Assembly (NCBI GenBank): GCA_040768445.1
Contig: JAXGMV010000001.1
Location: 930,001-994,000, forward strand
DNA length: 64,000 nt
Source of the DNA: JAXGMV01 sp040768445
Lineage (GTDB): Bacteria; Chloroflexota; Anaerolineae; Anaerolineales; Anaerolineaceae
Direction: 5' to 3'
Part shown: positions 1 to 7,236 of the stretch, one piece after another
Position numbering within the stretch: the first letter of the stretch is position 1
How the letters are laid out: the number at the start of each line of letters is the position of its first letter
Notes under the pieces: model-generated
Told to the model about the DNA's origin: nothing
What the model saw: only the letters and a program-made list of their open reading frames with translations
Database searches by the model: none
Position numbers and translations under genes: made by a program

Positions 1-1061
1 GCGGCAGCCTGTGAGGCTTTCAACTGCATTGTACCCAGCAGCTGCGCCAGGTTGTCATGCAGTTCATGCGCCAGGCGCTCACGCTCCTCAATCACGGCGA
101 CCTCACGGGTTTTGTCGTACAGGCGTGCGTTTTCAATTGCCAGCGATACGGCATCCGCAATGCCGCAAGCCAGCTTCACCTGTTCGGGGCTGAAGTCGCG
201 CGCTTCATCATAGGTCATCGCAAAAGCAATGGCTACCACGCTGCCCTTGGCGATAAATGGCACTGCCAGTATGGACCTGATGCCGTATGCCTGTGCCCAT
301 TCCTGCAGGATACGCGGGTCATCCTGGGCATCGCGTGTGATCATCGGCTCTCCGGCGGTAATGACAGCTTGTTCAAAAGCGTCCAGGCTGTCAAGCGGCA
401 TTGGCGGAATTCTCTCGCCAGAGGGTGTGCTCATGGCAGCATCATAAGGGTAAGGGATGACGAGCTTGCGTTCCAGGTCGATCAGTGAAAACGCACAGGT
501 TGGCGTGCCTGCCACATCATTGATTGCCTCTCCCACCCGGCGCAGCACCTCATCCAGGTCAAGCGTTTCAGCTGCTGTACGTACAATCTCAAGCAGGCTG
601 GCAGTGTTTTCCTGCTGGCGCTGGAGCTTCTGGTTCATGCTGGTTGTGTACTGCCCGGCGATAAAACCAACCGAATAGCGCAGCAAATTGTCCAGTCGAG
701 AGCAGGCTTCCAGCATGGGGGATGTTCCCGGGCAAATCACATCACGCAGATGCGTCATGATGGATTCCTTTAACATAAACAAGGCATCAATCATGTCGTT
801 GACCCCGGCGCCCAGTGTAAGCGCAGCCCAGTTGAACTGTGACAGGCGGTCACGCAGCACTTCATATGAACCGGTGTTGAGGTAAGTGATCACGGTGTCG
901 AGGCTGTTGTCTATGCCGGCGCGCAGCTCGGCATCAGAGTACAGCCGGTTGGCAAAACCGGGCAGCTGGCTGATCTGGCTGAACCAGTGCTGCTGGATAC
1001 TATCCCGGGTCTCTTCCAGGAGCGTTGCAAGATTCTTTGGGGTTTCAAGCGGCATTGTCAT
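1..1061 (-). CDS. GAF-domain sensor histidine kinase, N-terminal part (truncated by window edge)
   Basis: Reading on the minus strand from ATG at 1061, the frame stays open for 353 codons and leaves the window. The N-terminal ~170 residues look like a helical sensor region. A GAF domain follows (roughly residues 180-325, with the usual 'LAVPFIAKGSVVAIAF' strand) and then the start of a HisKA_3 dimerisation helix with the H-box ERERLAHELHDNLAQ, whose His is the expected phospho-acceptor. The ATPase domain lies outside the window. No membrane segment is visible, so the kinase is probably cytoplasmic. An AAGGAG sequence lies upstream of the start, slightly far away (about 13 nt). Family membership is clear; the signal sensed is unknown. 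Confidence 0.88.
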   Translation of the reverse strand, partial: MTMPLETPKNLATLLEETRDSIQQHWFSQISQLPGFANRLYSDAELRAGIDNSLDTVITYLNTGSYEVLRDRLSQFNWAALTLGAGVNDMIDALFMLKESIMTHLRDVICPGTSPMLEACSRLDNLLRYSVGFIAGQYTTSMNQKLQRQQENTASLLEIVRTAAETLDLDEVLRRVGEAINDVAGTPTCAFSLIDLERKLVIPYPYDAAMSTPSGERIPPMPLDSLDAFEQAVITAGEPMITRDAQDDPRILQEWAQAYGIRSILAVPFIAKGSVVAIAFAMTYDEARDFSPEQVKLACGIADAVSLAIENARLYDKTREVAVIEERERLAHELHDNLAQLLGTMQLKASQAA

Positions 1062-1172
1062 GCTGGGAGTTTTTCTCCTTGTTGTGCATGCACAGCATCA
1101 TTGTTACATTATCGTAGCATAGCGCCTGAGGTGTGTCAACGCGGTTGTGAGCGGCGGTTACAGTCACAAATA

Positions 1173-2687
1173 TCCATAGAGAGGGTTGCAAAAAGAGAGA
1201 ATTCCAGTCACTATTGAAGTTGCAGACCACAACAGAGAAAGGAACTCTCCATGACAGACGAAGCTGTCCAAATCAGTATAACAATAAGAGTAGCAAAAAG
1301 GGAACAGAAAATTGAACGAGAAGTCAGGATAGAAGAACTGGAAGAGACAATCCAGAGGATTGCCATAGAAACCGGGCAAGAAACACTCGGAATGGGGATC
1401 AAAGAAATAGATGATCGAATAACAGAGAGACTACCAAAAAGCTGGCAGAATGTAGGGACAGAAGAGCGCTGGTTGGTGAGCAGTCTGGGAGCAATAAGAT
1501 ACAAGAGACGGATCTATCTGGATGAAAAAAGGAAACGCAGAAAGCCGGTGGATGAATTGTTGGGAATTGAAAAGTATGGACGCATGAGTGGTCGAGTTCA
1601 AGAAATGGGAGCTTCATTGGCTTGCATGGGGACCTATAGGCTGGCAGCAAGTCAGTTGAGTTATTTGATCAAGACCCCCATCAGCCATAGTGCAATACAG
1701 CGTATGGCATGGAATACCGGGAATCGAATTGCAGATGGAGAAGAAGCTGAACGCAGACGAGTGTTTGAACATGGGGAACCCGTTGAAGCAGGAAGAACAC
1801 CTGCTCCAGTTCTATATGGTGAGAGTGATGGGGTTTGGGTGCATTTACAGCGCGAGAAACAAAAATCGACTGAAGTAAGGGTAGCCATCATGAGTACCGG
1901 GCGCAAACCGGTAGGTAAAGACCGTTACCGTTTGGAGAATAAGCATTGTTTGACAGCAATCGGATTGAATTCACAGCAATGGCAAGAACATATTTTGCGA
2001 GAAGCACACCTGACCTATGATCTGGAACACACCCACTTATTGGTTTGTGGAGGAGATGGCAACCGCTGGGTGCGTCATAGTTTTGACCGTCTGCAGATCA
2101 AACAGGAATTTATCCTTGATCGCTTCCATCTCCTGCGGGCTGCCAGACGAGCAATAGCAGATAGCCAGGTATCAAAAACGGTGATCACCCGTTTGCGACA
2201 GGAGGGGTTGGAAAGTGTGCGGTCGGATTTACAAAAACAGATCCAACAAGCCACTGGAAACCAGAGAAAAAAGCTGGAAGACTTTTATCGCTATATCCAT
2301 AACAACCAGGATGGCTTGCTGGATTTGCAGTATCGCCGTGATGTTGTTCCAGCTTGCCTGGGAGCCATTGAAGGTAATGTTGATAAACTGGTAGTCCATC
2401 GCATGAAAGGCAGAGGTTGTTCCTGGCGACTACGCGGCTTGAGAGCCATGCTGGCATTATGCCGTAATTCTGATGCTCTCAAACACCATTCTTACCAGTA
2501 TCTTCCCTTATCTGTTCCCAATAAATCTGTTCATAGAGTCCAGAATCTGGATGTAGAATATTCGGAGGTGCTGTATAAAACTATGCCTATCCTATATGGC
2601 TCTGACCACGATAAACCTTGGGTGAATACCCTACGCAAGATCATTCATGGCCGTGACTCTCTCTTTTCATCATCTATGGACTTTTGA
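1173..2687 (+). mobile_element. ISLre2-family insertion sequence
   Basis: A single transposase gene is flanked by imperfect inverted ends. TCCATAGA at 1173-1180, followed by AAAAAGAGAGA and CAGTCAC, is mirrored by GTGACTCTCTCTTTT and TCTATGGA at 2652-2680. The right end therefore lies inside the last codons of the transposase. I found no convincing target-site duplication, so the outer limits are approximate and the copy may be old. Confidence 0.65.
1251..2687 (+). CDS. ISLre2 family transposase (UPF0236)
   Basis: This 478-residue protein has the layout of ISLre2/UPF0236 transposases. The N-terminal half is charged and helical. A block around residues 190-230 (ESDGVWVHLQREKQKS) matches the family's acidic-residue-plus-HLQ motif, and near residue 270 there is GGDGNRWV followed by FILDRFHLLRA, the second conserved acidic block. 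Length is normal for the family and no frameshift is visible. AAAGGA sits 8 nt before the ATG. The gene is more AT-rich than its neighbours, as expected for acquired DNA. The last codons overlap the right inverted repeat. Confidence 0.88.
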   Translation: MTDEAVQISITIRVAKREQKIEREVRIEELEETIQRIAIETGQETLGMGIKEIDDRITERLPKSWQNVGTEERWLVSSLGAIRYKRRIYLDEKRKRRKPVDELLGIEKYGRMSGRVQEMGASLACMGTYRLAASQLSYLIKTPISHSAIQRMAWNTGNRIADGEEAERRRVFEHGEPVEAGRTPAPVLYGESDGVWVHLQREKQKSTEVRVAIMSTGRKPVGKDRYRLENKHCLTAIGLNSQQWQEHILREAHLTYDLEHTHLLVCGGDGNRWVRHSFDRLQIKQEFILDRFHLLRAARRAIADSQVSKTVITRLRQEGLESVRSDLQKQIQQATGNQRKKLEDFYRYIHNNQDGLLDLQYRRDVVPACLGAIEGNVDKLVVHRMKGRGCSWRLRGLRAMLALCRNSDALKHHSYQYLPLSVPNKSVHRVQNLDVEYSEVLYKTMPILYGSDHDKPWVNTLRKIIHGRDSLFSSSMDF

Positions 2688-2697
2688 TACAGTAACA

Positions 2698-2794
2698 TAA
2701 AAAAGGCCATTACTGGCCTTTTAGGTCCCGTCCACCGTGCGCGACGTCGGCATCGCTCTAAGGCTGTGAGGAGCGACTGCTCACCTCAGGACCT
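2698..2794 (-). ncRNA. candidate small RNA A (tandem pair, downstream member)
   Basis: The minus strand has a promoter, a folded body and a terminator, with no ORF. The body starts with AGGTCC (2794-2789), which pairs perfectly with GGACCT (2728-2723). Inside are the motif CTGAGGTGAG, its partner CTCAC, and a later GGTGG. The closing stem runs directly into a perfect 9-bp terminator hairpin. RNA B next door has the same order of parts with a different sequence in the stems. I cannot place it in a known RNA family. The idea that both are transcribed rests on promoter and terminator logic only. Confidence 0.55.
2699..2722 (-). terminator. Rho-independent terminator of RNA A
   Basis: On the minus strand AAAAGGCCA, loop GTAA, TGGCCTTTT form a perfect 9-bp stem with a GNRA-type tetraloop. 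A run of six Ts follows. The U-tract sits on the minus-strand side, which sets the direction. Confidence 0.75.
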
Positions 2795-2800
2795 GAAAAG

Positions 2801-2830
2801 AGTATAGCATAAATTGCTTATAGAAAACAA
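2801..2830 (-). promoter_or_regulatory. promoter of RNA A
   Basis: TTGTTT (2830-2825) and TATACT (2806-2801) are separated by 18 bp. A start at about 2794-2795 would begin the RNA exactly at its closing stem. The -35 box overlaps the T-tract of RNA B's terminator. Confidence 0.55.
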
Positions 2831-2938
2831 GCCGGCATTACGCCGGCTTGCTGTCTGGCTGGGCCACCACCTCCAGCGTCTTCTTTGACTGGCCTTTTAC
2901 GGACTCAGTGCGTGAGTGGTGATTCCTCACCTCAGACA
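2825..2938 (-). ncRNA. candidate small RNA B (tandem pair, upstream member)
   Basis: The body opens with TGTCTG (2938-2933), which pairs with CAGACA (2857-2852). Next comes CTGAGGTGAG, as in RNA A, here able to fold as GGTGA-GGAA-TCACC with a GNRA loop. The sequence then has CACTCAC and, near the 3' side, GGTGGTGGCC. A perfect terminator hairpin follows the closing stem after one base. No ORF is present. The upstream promoter is weaker than that of RNA A (GATAAT/TATAAG-like -10 around 2944-2953, no clear -35). It is a homologue or structural analogue of RNA A. Confidence 0.5.
2826..2850 (-). terminator. Rho-independent terminator of RNA B
   Basis: CAAGCCGGC (2850-2842), loop GTAAT, GCCGGCTTG (2836-2828), then TTTTCT on the minus strand. 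The stem is 9 perfect base pairs. Confidence 0.7.
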
Positions 2939-2939
2939 C

Positions 2940-3248
2940 TTATATTATCCAGTAAGAATGTAAAATAACGATACTATAACAGCCACTTGAGACCGCCCAC
3001 TACCTCAACCTTCCCTTGCGGGTGTGCTTTTTGGGCATAATACACCAATGGCTTGAACAAGTTATACAACAATTGTGAAGAAAAAGCTATGATTAATTTG
3101 TCAACTATTTAGGCATTGCATAATTGTAAGCTGCATCCATGACTTCCAGGGGTGATGTACTTTGCACGCAGACCGTTATGATTATAATAAAAAAAATCAT
3201 CTCATTTTGGCCACAGATTCAGCCTTTGAACATAAGATTGAATAATCT
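2940..3248. other. AT-rich non-coding stretch
   Basis: This is about 300 bp of low-GC sequence between the small-RNA pair and the 88-aa ORF. Apart from the weak promoter of RNA B at its left end I see no gene, hairpin with T-tract or repeat in it. Confidence 0.5.
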
Positions 3249-3515
3249 ATGATGAATGAACAGAAATTTACAAAGGCAATAATTGAACAAGTTGACCTAA
3301 TTTATCACCAGGTTAGATTAGGTGTTGATTTTTTGGCAACGCTTGATAAGAAGACGTATTTTTCCAGACATATTTCACTTATCACAAAAGTTGATAACCT
3401 AGAAATTTTGGAGCAATTATTACTAATGAAACCTGGGACAATGATATTAGCCCAAATCAGATCAGATTCCGAAAAACACAGTAGTTATTTAGAAAAATTT
3501 GAAATAGTAGATTGA
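3249..3515 (+). CDS. hypothetical protein, 88 aa
   Basis: This is an AT-rich open frame starting MMNEQKFTKAI. I recognise no family. The product is predicted to be largely helical and charged, without signal peptide or membrane segment. It has no good Shine-Dalgarno sequence. Its base composition is far below that of neighbouring genes, which fits an acquired or decaying pocket lying between the IS and the membrane protein. It may not be translated. Confidence 0.35.
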   Translation: MMNEQKFTKAIIEQVDLIYHQVRLGVDFLATLDKKTYFSRHISLITKVDNLEILEQLLLMKPGTMILAQIRSDSEKHSSYLEKFEIVD

Positions 3516-3552
3516 CAGTTGATTAAATAGGGGGTACTACTGAGTTTGTTTC

Positions 3553-3570
3553 CAGTGTGTGAGTGGTGAT
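3553..3570 (-). repeat. fragment related to small RNA B
   Basis: The 18 bases here match 2906-2923 of RNA B at 17 of 18 positions (ATCACCACTCAC then G or A, then CACTG on the minus strand). Neither the closing stem nor a terminator is present, so it looks like a relic copy. Confidence 0.4.
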
Positions 3571-3589
3571 GGTAGAGAATAGACAACCA

Positions 3590-4945
3590 TCAGCGGCGGT
3601 TGAGCCGGAGCGTGGGCATGAAGTCCAGCGCGGCGATCAGCAGCAGCCAGAAATCCAGCCGCAGCATCAGCGTGGCTGAGACGGCATGCCGGCCGCGTGA
3701 GTAAAAATCGCCGTGGTAGCTGGTGAACAGCAGTACCGAGCCCGCAGCCAGTATCACCAGCCCAACCAGCACCAGGTTCAGAGCCACGCTGTCGCGGCAG
3801 AAGATCAGCCGGTACAGCGCCAGCAGCAGCGCCGCCAGCAGGATGACGCTGGACGTGCTGTGCAGCAGGTTGCCCATCACCAGCAGTGCCGGGCGGGCGG
3901 GGTTGTCAGCGCTGTAATACGGCTGAACCGTCCAGGTGAAGAGCGAATCCATGTCCAGCAGGAAGGACTGCACAGCCCACAGCGGCGTGTGCAGCAGGAA
4001 GTTCTGGTAGGTCTTCATGCCGCAGCATTCCAGCCACTGCACAAAGTCAGGGTCCTGCCGGTAACCCAGGTTGCGTATGCCATTGGCGAGATTGGCCTTC
4101 AGCAGGTCAAGGTTGGGCATGTCGGCATCGGCGAAGAACTGCGTGCGGGTATCGTAGGGTAGGACGTTGTTGAGGATGTTCGCCATCAGCGGTTGTTCCC
4201 AGCGGCGGCTGGCTGAAAGCGTGCTGTTGTGCACGAACAGGGAGATCAGCAGCACGCCGGCCGACACCACCAGGGCGGTTGGCAGGTCACGGCGTATGAT
4301 GCCTGATACTACCAGGCTGAGCAGGAGCGCCGTAACAATCACCGCAGCGCCGTACAGGTTGTTGTCGCGCGTGAACTGCCACAGCACCACCGCCAGCGTC
4401 CACAGGCCCGCCAGCAGGGCAAAGGATGTCGAGCGGGTGCCGTTTTCCAGCGTCCGTGCCAGCAGTTCGAGCGCGCCGGCAGTCAACAACACAAAGAGCG
4501 AGATGTGAAGCGACTCGGCTCCCAGCACAGCGTCCCATTCGGCCACCTGCGGAGAGAGGGCAAACGCCAGGAGGACGGCGGCGGCAATCACCTTGACGGC
4601 CGTGTGACGCAGGTGCTTGAAGAGTACCCACGCCAGGCACAGCCAGGCTGCCATGCCGAGCAGTATCTGGGCGATACCGACTACCTCAAAACCAGGTTGT
4701 AAAGCCAAAACACGCAAGTCAGCGGCGGTACTGCCGGACGAACCCAGCAGCCGGTAAAGCATGGGCACGGTTGGCGGGTGGTTGGCGGATAGCATCTGTG
4801 AGATGCTGAGTGCAGAAGCATTGACATAGGAGGGCGTGTCGTTGGTACCGATGGTGTAGGCAGGCTGTGGGTACAGCAGCAGCCGCGCGGCGACATAACT
4901 CACAGCGATGATCAAAAATGGAAGGTGTTGGCGGAATCTGTGCAT
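3590..4945 (-). CDS. polytopic membrane protein, function unknown (glycosyltransferase-39-like layout)
   Basis: This is a 451-residue integral membrane protein with about ten hydrophobic segments. A long non-membrane loop near residues 240-330 carries WEQPLMANILNNVLPYDTRT. The early part has an acidic pair (TNDTPSY) after the first membrane span, as in many lipid-linked-sugar glycosyltransferases, but I cannot assign a family with confidence. I chose the ATG at 4945 because AGGGGGTT lies just upstream; the ATG 30 bases earlier lacks a ribosome site. It stands alone between an AT-rich pocket and the divergently transcribed spoVS. Confidence 0.7.
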   Translation of the reverse strand: MHRFRQHLPFLIIAVSYVAARLLLYPQPAYTIGTNDTPSYVNASALSISQMLSANHPPTVPMLYRLLGSSGSTAADLRVLALQPGFEVVGIAQILLGMAAWLCLAWVLFKHLRHTAVKVIAAAVLLAFALSPQVAEWDAVLGAESLHISLFVLLTAGALELLARTLENGTRSTSFALLAGLWTLAVVLWQFTRDNNLYGAAVIVTALLLSLVVSGIIRRDLPTALVVSAGVLLISLFVHNSTLSASRRWEQPLMANILNNVLPYDTRTQFFADADMPNLDLLKANLANGIRNLGYRQDPDFVQWLECCGMKTYQNFLLHTPLWAVQSFLLDMDSLFTWTVQPYYSADNPARPALLVMGNLLHSTSSVILLAALLLALYRLIFCRDSVALNLVLVGLVILAAGSVLLFTSYHGDFYSRGRHAVSATLMLRLDFWLLLIAALDFMPTLRLNRR

Positions 4946-5055
4946 ATAACCCCCTAAAGGTATTTTAGTAAACACATAATTTTATTATAACGTCTATATC
5001 AAATGAGAATAGTTATTTTTAACAGGTTAATTTCACCCAATTGGACAAAACCTAC

Positions 5056-5084
5056 TTGTTTTGTAAGGTTAAATCATGTACAAT
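5056..5084 (+). promoter_or_regulatory. promoter of spoVS
   Basis: TTGTTT (5056-5061), 17-bp spacer, TACAAT (5079-5084). Transcription would start near 5091, giving a leader of about 65 nt before spoVS. Confidence 0.65.
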
Positions 5085-5157
5085 TTTTGTACGGAATTTT
5101 ATTTTTAGCCCCCTGTAAAAAATCCACCAGACTCACTATCATAGAAAGGGAGAAATT

Positions 5158-5418
5158 ATGGACATCATCAAAGTAAAAGCGAACTCCCGAACTGCCGCTG
5201 TTGCGGGGGCGATTGCCGGCGTGATGAGGGAACACAAGCATGCAGAGGTCCAGGCGATTGGCGCCGGAGCGGTCAACCAGGCTGTCAAAGCCATGGTGCT
5301 TGCCAGGGGTTACCTGGCTGAAGACGGTATGACAGTTGTCTTCATTCCGGAATTCGTTGATGTCGATATTGAAGGGAAGGTGAGAACTGCAATCAAACTG
5401 ACTGTAGAACCGCGCTGA
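5158..5418 (+). CDS. spoVS: stage V sporulation protein S (SpoVS family)
   Basis: The 86-residue product matches SpoVS along its whole length: MDIIKVKANSRTAAVAGAIAG at the start, a central IGAGAVNQAVKAM, and the end VDIEGKVRTAIKLTVEP. SpoVS proteins have a small Alba-like, probably nucleic-acid-binding fold and occur in many non-sporulating bacteria, so the name does not imply sporulation. A strong ribosome site (AAAGGGAG) precedes the ATG and a clear promoter lies upstream. It is a single-gene unit, convergent with the kinase gene downstream. Confidence 0.93.
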   Translation: MDIIKVKANSRTAAVAGAIAGVMREHKHAEVQAIGAGAVNQAVKAMVLARGYLAEDGMTVVFIPEFVDVDIEGKVRTAIKLTVEPR

Positions 5419-5459
5419 ACGCCGGCGGTTTCTACACCAGCACAACCTTCAATCCCAAT

Positions 5460-6110
5460 TTAGGTTACTTCATCACGGGAAAAGATAACCTCGTCTTTTC
5501 CCATGATTTTTTCCTGAACCTTTTTCACAATCAAATCCAAATGCTCGGGGCGTGAGACAAAATCCAGGTCGTCTGCCGGCACAGTCAGCACCGGGCACAG
5601 TCTAAAGGAAGCGATCCATTCCTCGTACAGGGTATTGAGCTGCCCCAGGTAATCGGGGCTGATGCCGCTCTCATAACTGCGGCTGCGGCGTTCAATGCGG
5701 GTCAGCAGGCACGGCACGCTTGCGCGCAGGTAGATCACCAGGTCGGGGGGCGTAAGAAAGTCCACCATGGTCTGGTACAGGGCGCGGTAGGTGTCATAAT
5801 CACGCTCGGCAATGTTCCCCTGCAGATACAGGTTATGGGCGAAGATCTCGGCATCCTCGTAGATGGAGCGATCCTGGATGATGGAGCCGGGGAAGCGCGC
5901 CAGGTCAAGGTGGCTTTGCAGGCGGTGGGTGAGGAAGAAGACCTGCGAGTGGAAGCCCCAACTGCGCATATCGGCGTAGAAGTCCGCCAGGTAGGGGTTC
6001 TCGGTCACCGGTTCAAAGAAGGGGTGATACTCGAGGCGGGCGCACAGCATGCTCACCAGCGTAGATTTGCCAACACCGATGTTGCCGGCTACTGCGATAT
6101 ATTTCTTCAT
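5460..6110 (-). CDS. deoxynucleoside kinase (deoxyadenosine/deoxyguanosine kinase family)
   Basis: This 216-residue P-loop kinase phosphorylates deoxynucleosides for dNTP salvage. Visible motifs are the Walker A GNIGVGKST near the N-terminus, the ENPYLADFY region, the catalytic DRSIYED motif (residues ~79-85) and a lid arginine cluster RIERRSRSYE. Length is typical of bacterial dGK/dAK enzymes. The start at 6110 was preferred to one 57 bases upstream because GGAGGGCAGG directly precedes it and the protein then begins at the P-loop strand. Substrate preference cannot be read from the sequence. Confidence 0.93.
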   Translation of the reverse strand: MKKYIAVAGNIGVGKSTLVSMLCARLEYHPFFEPVTENPYLADFYADMRSWGFHSQVFFLTHRLQSHLDLARFPGSIIQDRSIYEDAEIFAHNLYLQGNIAERDYDTYRALYQTMVDFLTPPDLVIYLRASVPCLLTRIERRSRSYESGISPDYLGQLNTLYEEWIASFRLCPVLTVPADDLDFVSRPEHLDLIVKKVQEKIMGKDEVIFSRDEVT

Positions 6111-6189
6111 CCTGCCCTCCCTGCGGCGCGGGCGATTGGTTTGCCTGCCGCTGTGTGTGTCTATCAACCCTAATTATCACTTAAATTGA

Positions 6190-6226
6190 AAAGATCGTCA
6201 TACCGGTTAAGATATGACGATTTTCT
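6190..6226. terminator. bidirectional terminator hairpin
   Basis: ATCGTCATA (6194-6202) and TATGACGAT (6213-6221) form a perfect 9-bp stem with a 10-nt loop. T-rich tails are present on both strands (TTTTCTTT to the right, CTTTTC on the minus strand). It would end the ferredoxin transcript before the kinase gene. Confidence 0.7.
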
Positions 6227-6255
6227 TTGCTAACGATAAAAGTTAAATCTAAAGC

Positions 6256-6432
6256 TTAGGCTTTGGGAGCGACAGCGCCGGTGGGGCAGACATCTGCGCA
6301 GGCACCATGGTCTTTGCACATCGATTCATTGACGATATATTGACCATCGATCATCGAAATTGCGCCTTCGGGGCAGGCAGCTTCGCAAGCGCCGCACACA
6401 ATACACTCGTCCTGGGTAATATAATAAGTCAT
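6256..6432 (-). CDS. small ferredoxin with CxxHxxCxxxCP second cluster motif
   Basis: This is a 58-residue electron carrier. The first cluster motif is complete (Cys10, Cys13, Cys16, Cys20-Pro). The second reads Cys39-Lys-Asp-His42-Gly-Ala-Cys45...Cys49-Pro, so the usual second cysteine is replaced by histidine. The second site may therefore carry a 3Fe-4S or His-ligated cluster, or be altered in potential. The start at 6432 follows a purine-rich AAAGGAAAAG. It forms its own unit with a good promoter upstream and a hairpin terminator downstream. Confidence 0.92.
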   Translation of the reverse strand: MTYYITQDECIVCGACEAACPEGAISMIDGQYIVNESMCKDHGACADVCPTGAVAPKA

Positions 6433-6481
6433 TTTCTTTTCCTTTCCTCTCAAACAACGTCGAATAGTTTGCTTCAGGGTT

Positions 6482-6510
6482 AGAATATCATACTGGATAT
6501 TTTGTGTCAA
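6482..6510 (-). promoter_or_regulatory. promoter of the ferredoxin gene
   Basis: A perfect TTGACA (6510-6505), a 17-bp spacer and TATTCT (6487-6482) on the minus strand, about 50 nt upstream of the start codon. Confidence 0.65.
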
Positions 6511-6651
6511 TATTTGGCGGTGGTTGATTGTCATATTGTTGGCTGATTTTAATCCCGATTGATTTTCCGCCTTCCTTCGCAGAATCACCGTCTCCCGCCT
6601 GCGGTATAATGGCAGGGCTAGTGACCATACCCCGCCCAACGGAGCGCTTTT

Positions 6652-7236
6652 ATGACCATTTTCTGGCTGATACGCCATGGACAAACCGACTGGAACCTTG
6701 AGAACCGCTTCCAGGGCTCGACCGATACCCATCTGAACGCCGAGGGTATGCGCCAGGCCGAGACCGCGGCAGAGCGGCTGAACGGCGCTGCACCAACGGT
6801 CATCTACAGCAGCCCGCTGCAGCGTGCCCACACCACCGCGCAGATCATCGCCGACAAACTCAACCTGCCCATCATCACCGACCCGCGCCTGCAGGAGATA
6901 GCACTGGGCGACTGGGAAGGTCAGTTGGGTGCAGACCTGCACCGGCTCTACCCCGAGCAGTTCGAGGCGCGCCGGCTGGACCCGGTCGGGTTCCATGTCC
7001 CCAACGGCGAATCACTGGCGGAGGTTGCCGCCCGGGCTGGCTCGCTGCTGAACGAGCTGTCTGACAACCACCCTGAGGAAGAGGTGGTCATCGTCTCGCA
7101 CGGCGTCACGCTGGGGGTGGTGCACTGCCTGCTGGAGGGCACACCCATTGACCAGACTTACCAGAATATTCCCGATAATGCCTCGCCCCTGCGAATTGAG
7201 CGTAACGGAAGGATGCCGTTGAAAGGAGCGCTGTAA
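6652..7236 (+). CDS. histidine phosphatase family protein (phosphoglycerate mutase-like)
   Basis: This 194-residue member of the 2-His phosphatase superfamily starts with the catalytic LIRHGQTDWN motif. It has the second-strand arginine in YSSPLQRAHTTA, the acidic ALGDWEGQ and the second catalytic histidine in VIVSHGVTLG. Such proteins include cofactor-dependent mutases and broad phosphatases acting on sugar phosphates or alpha-ribazole phosphate; sequence alone does not settle the substrate. GGAG precedes the ATG. Its stop codon shares a base with the start of the next gene (TAATG), so the two are probably translationally coupled. Confidence 0.92.
   Translation: MTIFWLIRHGQTDWNLENRFQGSTDTHLNAEGMRQAETAAERLNGAAPTVIYSSPLQRAHTTAQIIADKLNLPIITDPRLQEIALGDWEGQLGADLHRLYPEQFEARRLDPVGFHVPNGESLAEVAARAGSLLNELSDNHPEEEVVIVSHGVTLGVVHCLLEGTPIDQTYQNIPDNASPLRIERNGRMPLKGAL

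Noticed and set aside
5158..5418. SpoVS as a sign of endospore formation.
   Set aside because: SpoVS occurs widely in non-sporulating bacteria and no other sporulation gene is in the window.
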